This document shows positions 4,251 to 7,946 of a DNA stretch of 7,946 nt, piece by piece. Numbering within the stretch: the stretch's first letter is position 1; every line of letters starts with the position of its first letter. The notes under the pieces are model-generated. The model saw only the letters and a program-made list of their open reading frames with translations. It did no database searches and was not told where the DNA came from. The DNA is from a bacterium (GTDB lineage Bacteria; Verrucomicrobiota; Kiritimatiellia; UBA8416), in the NCBI GenBank assembly GCA_020048935.1, contig JAIFLS010000180.1, forward strand, positions 1-7,946. Reading direction: 5' to 3'. A program made the translations under genes and the position numbers.

Positions 4251-6423
4251 TGGCTTCGCCGAGTTCACGGCGTGAGATCGGCTTCTGCAGGAAGGCGTTG
4301 ATGTCTAGTTCCTCTGCCATTTCCGAGGTGATGTGTCCGCCGTATCCCGAGCAGATGATGACCGGAAGTCCCGGACGGATCTCGCGCACGGCGGCTGCCA
4401 GTTCCGTGCCGGTCAGGTCGGGCATAACCTGATCGGTAATCAGCAGGTCGAATGCCTGTGGTTGTTCCTTAAGCCGTTCGAGGGCTTTGACCCCGTTGGT
4501 GAACACCTCCAGGCGGTAGCCGAGCGATCCCAGCATGGGCGTGGCCATCTTGGCTATGTTGAGCTCGTCGTCCACGAACAGGATGCGCTCACCGCCCGAT
4601 GGCGGTGCCCGCCAGGCGGATACTTCCTCGATCAGCGGTGCGTCGACCAAGGGCAGGGCGACATGGAATGTGGTGCCTTCGCCGAGGGTCGTCTCGATGG
4701 CGATATCGCCACCGAGCGCATCCACGATGCTCTTGACGACGGCGAGCCCCATGCCCGTGCCTTCGCCCGTCGGCTTGGTGGAAAAGAACGGATCGAAGAC
4801 CCGTTCGCGGATCTCCTCGGGAATACCACAGCCGGTATCCCGGACCGAAAGGCGCAGGTAAGTGCCTTTCTTGAGTTTCGGGAATTCCTGGCGGTGGCGC
4901 CAGCCCATGTTGAACTGCGACAACTGGATATCGAGCTGCCCGCCTTTCTCCCGCATCGCGTAGGCGGCATTGGTCGCGAAGTTGGTCAGGATCTGGTGAA
5001 TATGGCTCGGGTTGGCCAGTACAAGATCGGCATCGGTGCGGATCGCGTAGTTGACCCTAATGGCTTTCGGAAGCGCGGAAGATTGCTGTTTGGTCACCTC
5101 CTTGATGATCGGGCCAAGGTGAACCTGTGTCGTCGCCTCATCCGACTGGCGGCTGAAAGCCAGGATCTGGTGAACCAGTTCCTTGGCGCGCAGTGTGGAG
5201 ATACGGATCTCGCGGATGAATTCGTAAAGGCGGCTGTTCTTGTCGCACGCTTCCAGTCCGATCTCGGCATAGCCCAGGATCGGAGTCAGGATGTTGTTGA
5301 AATCATGGGCGATGCCGCCGGTCATGGTGCCGATCGCTTCCATTTTCTGCGCCTGTCGCAATTGGGATTCGCGAAGCTGCAATGCGGCCTCGGTCTCGCG
5401 CAATTCCGTCAGGTCCTGCATCTGGACCAGATATCCGATGGGGTGGTGCTCGCTGTCGAAGCCGAGATTCTGGAAAAAGACATCGATGATGACCTTGCCC
5501 CGCCGGTTGCTGACGAAATGCTGGGTGGCGATCATCGCGTCGATATCAAAAACCGCCACGTAACTGGCATTCTCGCCCCGTCTGATCTGATCATGGACGG
5601 CCTGTGGTATAAAGGTCGTCTCGAATAGGTTGAGTTTGGCGAACTCGTCCTTGTGGGGACTGCCGAAAATCCGCAGGCAGGCGGGATTGACGCTTTCAAG
5701 ATCCTGTTTCGCGTCGTAATGTGCCGCGCCGACCAAGGTGGATTGGAAGAAATTCTTGTAGAGTGCCCGGCACTGGCGCAGGTCTGTCGTCTTGCTGAGT
5801 TGCTGGGAAATGTCTCGCAGGATATAGATCAGTCGGTTGGATTGTGCTGTGCATGGGGGGAAGATAATGGAAATCTCGACCGGGATACGGCGGCCGGAAC
5901 GGGTGACGACGCTGCTCTCGTACATGCATTGTCCATCGCTGATGGCATTGTTGATCATCCGTTGCATGGTCCGGCGTGCAAATACGCTGTCTCGCGGCAG
6001 TTTCTCCGTGTTGCTGAGGCTGAGCATATCGACGTCGGTCTGCGGGCGCTGCATCTCGGGCTCCCGGATCAGCTCGATGTCCATTGGCGTCAGGCTCATC
6101 AGCGCGGCCTTGTCATGCTCGAGCAACAGGCAGGCGGTGTCGTTGGCATGGCTGAATGGCGAAGGGGTGCAGTCCTTGTCGATCTGGAATACGAGTACGC
6201 CGTCCCTGGCCGTATTGAATATGTCCAGCAGCAGGCTCTGCTGCCGGTTACCCTCCGCCAGTGCCGTCTGTGTTTCCTGAAGGCACTGGCGAATCTGCGC
6301 GCTCTCGGCCTCCTTTAGAATCGTTTCCGCATCGCTGTGCTTGCGCATCCGCCACAGCATGACCAGGAGTGCGAGCAGGATCGCCATCGTTGTCAGCATG
6401 AGTGTAATCTGGATGATCGTCAT
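4207..6423 (-). CDS. Membrane-anchored hybrid sensor histidine kinase (PAS-PAS-HisKA-HATPase-REC)
   Basis: This 738-residue protein would sense a signal, autophosphorylate on His and pass phosphate to its own receiver domain. Residues 3-24 form one hydrophobic helix followed by RMRK, so the rest is probably cytoplasmic. A helical linker runs over about 30-62. The first PAS-like domain is about 65-205 (VFQIDKDCT..., ending LIYILRDIS) and the second about 218-340 (ending YLVQMQDLTE). HisKA has KMEAIGTMTGGIAHDFNN with the phospho-acceptor His373. The ATPase has the N-box Asn481 and Asn485, DTGCGIP at 529-535, FDPFFSTKPTGEG at 543-555 and GTGMGLAVV at 555-563. The receiver (about 612-730) has Asp618, Asp619, the phospho-acceptor Asp664 in ITDQVMP, Ser692 and Lys714. 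All catalytic residues are present. AGGAG stands 5 bases before the ATG. No output domain or partner regulator is in the window. The gene lies 48 bases downstream of the GT4 gene, with no clear terminator between. Confidence 0.96.
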   Translation of the reverse strand: MTIIQITLMLTTMAILLALLVMLWRMRKHSDAETILKEAESAQIRQCLQETQTALAEGNRQQSLLLDIFNTARDGVLVFQIDKDCTPSPFSHANDTACLLLEHDKAALMSLTPMDIELIREPEMQRPQTDVDMLSLSNTEKLPRDSVFARRTMQRMINNAISDGQCMYESSVVTRSGRRIPVEISIIFPPCTAQSNRLIYILRDISQQLSKTTDLRQCRALYKNFFQSTLVGAAHYDAKQDLESVNPACLRIFGSPHKDEFAKLNLFETTFIPQAVHDQIRRGENASYVAVFDIDAMIATQHFVSNRRGKVIIDVFFQNLGFDSEHHPIGYLVQMQDLTELRETEAALQLRESQLRQAQKMEAIGTMTGGIAHDFNNILTPILGYAEIGLEACDKNSRLYEFIREIRISTLRAKELVHQILAFSRQSDEATTQVHLGPIIKEVTKQQSSALPKAIRVNYAIRTDADLVLANPSHIHQILTNFATNAAYAMREKGGQLDIQLSQFNMGWRHRQEFPKLKKGTYLRLSVRDTGCGIPEEIRERVFDPFFSTKPTGEGTGMGLAVVKSIVDALGGDIAIETTLGEGTTFHVALPLVDAPLIEEVSAWRAPPSGGERILFVDDELNIAKMATPMLGSLGYRLEVFTNGVKALERLKEQPQAFDLLITDQVMPDLTGTELAAAVREIRPGLPVIICSGYGGHITSEMAEELDINAFLQKPISRRELGEAISRVMHPDQTEPPA

Positions 6424-6471
6424 CGTTGCTCCTGCTATCGGGTCGCGGCATCAAGGGTTCGACGCGGGGAA

Positions 6472-7635
6472 CTATACACCGTTCGCAAGGTGGTCGTAAA
6501 GGTGATTTACAGTGATTTCAAAAGCGGTGCGGCTATAGCGCTCCTGCGCAAGCTGGCGGGCCTTTCCTGCCAGTCGTCCCGCTAGCGGCTTGTCGTTGAG
6601 CAGCCGTATCAGCGCGTTCGCCATCGCTTCCGGCTCGGGGGCGCATAGCAGGGCGACATCGTCATCAAGGACCTGCGTGTGGGTTGGCAGCCGTGTGGCG
6701 ACCAGAGGGCGTCCGGCATCCAGGTAGGAGTAGATCTTCATGGGCGTGTTCTGTCCCTGTGTACGCGGCGAAACCAGGATGTCGGCATCCTGGAACAGGT
6801 GTATCATGTGCGCGACCGGGCGGGGGCCGAGGAAATGAATGCGCCCGGAAAGGCCGAGCGCGGCGGCCTGGGTCCGGTAATGCGCAATGTCGTCGGCACG
6901 TCCGCCCGCGATCACGACGCTCAGGTCGTGGCCGGTGGCGGCTACCCTGGCCGCGCTTTCGAGCAGCAGCCCGATCCCCTGGTACGGCTCCAGGTTCCCG
7001 ATGTACAGTGCGACGGGGCCGGTGATTCCGGTGGATTTGCGGAAGCCGAGGTCGGGATTGAACGGCACATCGTCCGGCAGAAGCGAGATGTCGCGCAGCA
7101 CTTCAACGAAGGCGGCGCCGGCGTGGCGGGCCTCGTCGGCGAGGGCATCGCACATCGGTACAACGGCGACCGCCTCGCGGATCGCGCGGCGTTCCATGGC
7201 ACGCATGGGTGCGAGCAGCGGGGCCAGGAAGGGAAGCTTGTCGGCAATCTGCCGGGGCATGGAGGAATCCATGTCGAAGACGTACGGGATTCCCGTGCGG
7301 CGGCTGATCCACCGGGCGATGAAGACGGATTCCTCGACGGCATGGATGCAGTCATAATGATGCGCCCGTACCAGCCGCATGGCGTGCGGTGCCATGATGG
7401 CGTCGCATACCAGCTTCTTGAGCGAGAACCCCGGGCGGATATGACGGATGAACTGCGGCGCGCGGATGCGGTGCAGCGTGACGGACGGGCCGTAATCGCG
7501 ATCCTCGCCCTCGTGATAGGTCAGCACGTCCACGCGGTCGCCGCGCTTGACCAGTGCCTGAAGCAGCAGGTCCACGGCGATCGGGGTGCCGCGTTCCTGG
7601 TAGAAAGGGTGGGGGGCCAGTAGCAGGATGTGCAT
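6472..7635 (-). CDS. Family 4 (group 1) glycosyltransferase
   Basis: The 387-residue GT-B protein would add a sugar to a lipid-linked or surface glycan in the cytoplasm. MHILLLAPHPFYQERGTPIAV (1-21) is the N-terminal strand and glycine loop. PYVFDMDSSMPRQI (117-130) lies in the N-terminal Rossmann domain. ALYIGNLEPYQGIGLLLESAA (209-229) opens the donor-binding half. SPRTQGQNTPMKIYSYLDAGRPLVAT (289-314) is the nucleotide-sugar loop. The second Glu of the usual EX7E motif appears replaced by Ser303 and the first by Gln296. I recall the NTPxKIYSYL version as typical of a GT4 subgroup, so this is a family variant and not decay. The frame is open upstream to 7905, but those 90 codons overlap the radical SAM gene in another frame and look non-coding. 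ATG 7635 matches the family's natural start, lies 2 bases after the upstream stop and has a weak CGGAA site. Confidence 0.93.
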   Translation of the reverse strand: MHILLLAPHPFYQERGTPIAVDLLLQALVKRGDRVDVLTYHEGEDRDYGPSVTLHRIRAPQFIRHIRPGFSLKKLVCDAIMAPHAMRLVRAHHYDCIHAVEESVFIARWISRRTGIPYVFDMDSSMPRQIADKLPFLAPLLAPMRAMERRAIREAVAVVPMCDALADEARHAGAAFVEVLRDISLLPDDVPFNPDLGFRKSTGITGPVALYIGNLEPYQGIGLLLESAARVAATGHDLSVVIAGGRADDIAHYRTQAAALGLSGRIHFLGPRPVAHMIHLFQDADILVSPRTQGQNTPMKIYSYLDAGRPLVATRLPTHTQVLDDDVALLCAPEPEAMANALIRLLNDKPLAGRLAGKARQLAQERYSRTAFEITVNHLYDHLANGV

Positions 7636-7637
7636 GG

Positions 7638-7946
7638 TCAGTTCCGTTCGGCGCTGCCGAACACCTTTCGCAGGCGGCCGTAGCCGAACAGTTGATCGAT
7701 CAGGAATGTGGCGGCGTATTGCCAGGGCACATCGCCGACCGTCTTGCGGCACAGCCGGTCGCATTGCCGGCAGAGTTCCAGGCTGTCGATGTCGTCGCGA
7801 AAACCACGGCGCAGGGCACGGTAGGGTTCGCCATGCCAGATCTCGCGCAGGGTCTTCTCGCGTATGTTCCCCATCGCCATCTTCGCCCAGAAATCCTGGG
7901 GGCAAGGGGTCACGGTGCCATCGGCGCAGATCACCATGGCATACCA
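7638..7946 (-). CDS. Radical SAM protein, C-terminal SPASM domain (5' truncated by window edge)
   Basis: The frame runs in from the right edge without a stop (WYA precedes the Met at 7937), so this is the C-terminal 102 residues of a longer protein. In this fragment, ICADGTVTPCPQD (6-18) supplies Cys7 and Cys15, GNIREKTLREIW (26-37) is the typical SPASM/twitch helix region, and LCRQCDRLC (58-66) gives Cys59, Cys62 and Cys66. These would hold auxiliary [4Fe-4S] clusters. The catalytic CX3CX2C radical SAM core lies outside the window. SPASM proteins modify peptides, proteins or small molecules; the two-base gap to the GT4 gene implies translational coupling and a shared role in a glycan locus (inference). 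The C-terminal 30 residues (DVPWQYAATFLIDQLFGYG...) carry no motif I recognise. The substrate cannot be inferred. Confidence 0.88.
   Translation of the reverse strand, partial: WYAMVICADGTVTPCPQDFWAKMAMGNIREKTLREIWHGEPYRALRRGFRDDIDSLELCRQCDRLCRKTVGDVPWQYAATFLIDQLFGYGRLRKVFGSAERN

Noticed and set aside
4257..4272. Stem CGCCG-AGTTCA-CGGCG just after the MpsC stop as a terminator
   Set aside because: It lacks a T-run and lies within conserved kinase coding sequence; a 5-bp GC stem is expected by chance here.
4333..5628. Open frame of 431 codons on the + strand, antisense to the hybrid kinase
   Set aside because: The opposite strand encodes intact HisKA, ATPase and receiver motifs. The + strand translation shows no domain, and no promoter or ribosome site was seen.
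6679..7623. Open frame of 314 codons on the + strand, antisense to the GT4 gene
   Set aside because: It is complementary to a conserved glycosyltransferase and the product is compositionally biased without motifs.
7636..7905. A 90-codon N-terminal extension of the GT4 gene
   Set aside because: The extension overlaps the SPASM coding frame, is Arg/Pro-rich without homologous features, and the family's natural N-terminus begins at the ATG at 7635.
1..7946. CRISPR arrays, tRNA or rRNA genes, insertion sequences
   Set aside because: No regularly spaced repeats, no tRNA-like arms or rRNA stretches, and no transposase or terminal inverted repeats were seen on either strand.

Overview
The window is a gene-dense stretch of bacterial chromosome, GC-rich by eye (around 60%). 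It has ATG and GTG starts, mostly recognisable Shine-Dalgarno sites, and overlapping or near-touching genes. The protein families (a hybrid histidine kinase with an IAHDFNN H-box, an OFA-type transporter, an MpsC/DUF2294 protein, and a radical SAM/SPASM protein next to a GT4 glycosyltransferase) suit an environmental Gram-negative such as a deltaproteobacterial-type or PVC-type organism. Nothing in the sequence fixes the phylum.

Layout. Positions 1-254 (+) hold the C-terminal end of a protein that begins outside the window. Positions 306-1112 (-) encode a family 2 glycosyltransferase, convergent with that fragment. The 314-base gap at 1113-1426 carries divergent promoter candidates and, on the + strand, a structured leader with an intrinsic terminator placed between a good sigma-70-like promoter and the next gene. 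Positions 1433-4250 (+) form a tight three-gene unit: a class I (subgroup I-gamma type) aspartate/aromatic aminotransferase, a 12-helix MFS transporter of the oxalate/formate antiporter type, and an MpsC-family (DUF2294) protein whose ATG overlaps the transporter's stop codon. This unit meets, with a 44-bp antisense overlap, a hybrid histidine kinase at 4207-6423 (-). To the right lie a GT4 glycosyltransferase (6472-7635, -) and the C-terminal SPASM part of a radical SAM protein (7638-7946, -, cut by the window edge).

How it fits together. Glycosyltransferase and radical SAM genes at both ends suggest a surface-glycan region. A metabolic and sensory block (aminotransferase, carboxylate-type transporter, MpsC-like protein, hybrid kinase) sits between them. 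The right-hand - strand genes (radical SAM, GT4, kinase) run the same way, with gaps of 2 and 48 bp, and could be one transcript. The most interesting non-coding signal is the leader of the aminotransferase operon. Its terminator hairpin and two short upstream helices form a mutually exclusive set that looks like a transcription attenuator or orphan riboswitch. I could not match it to a known class.
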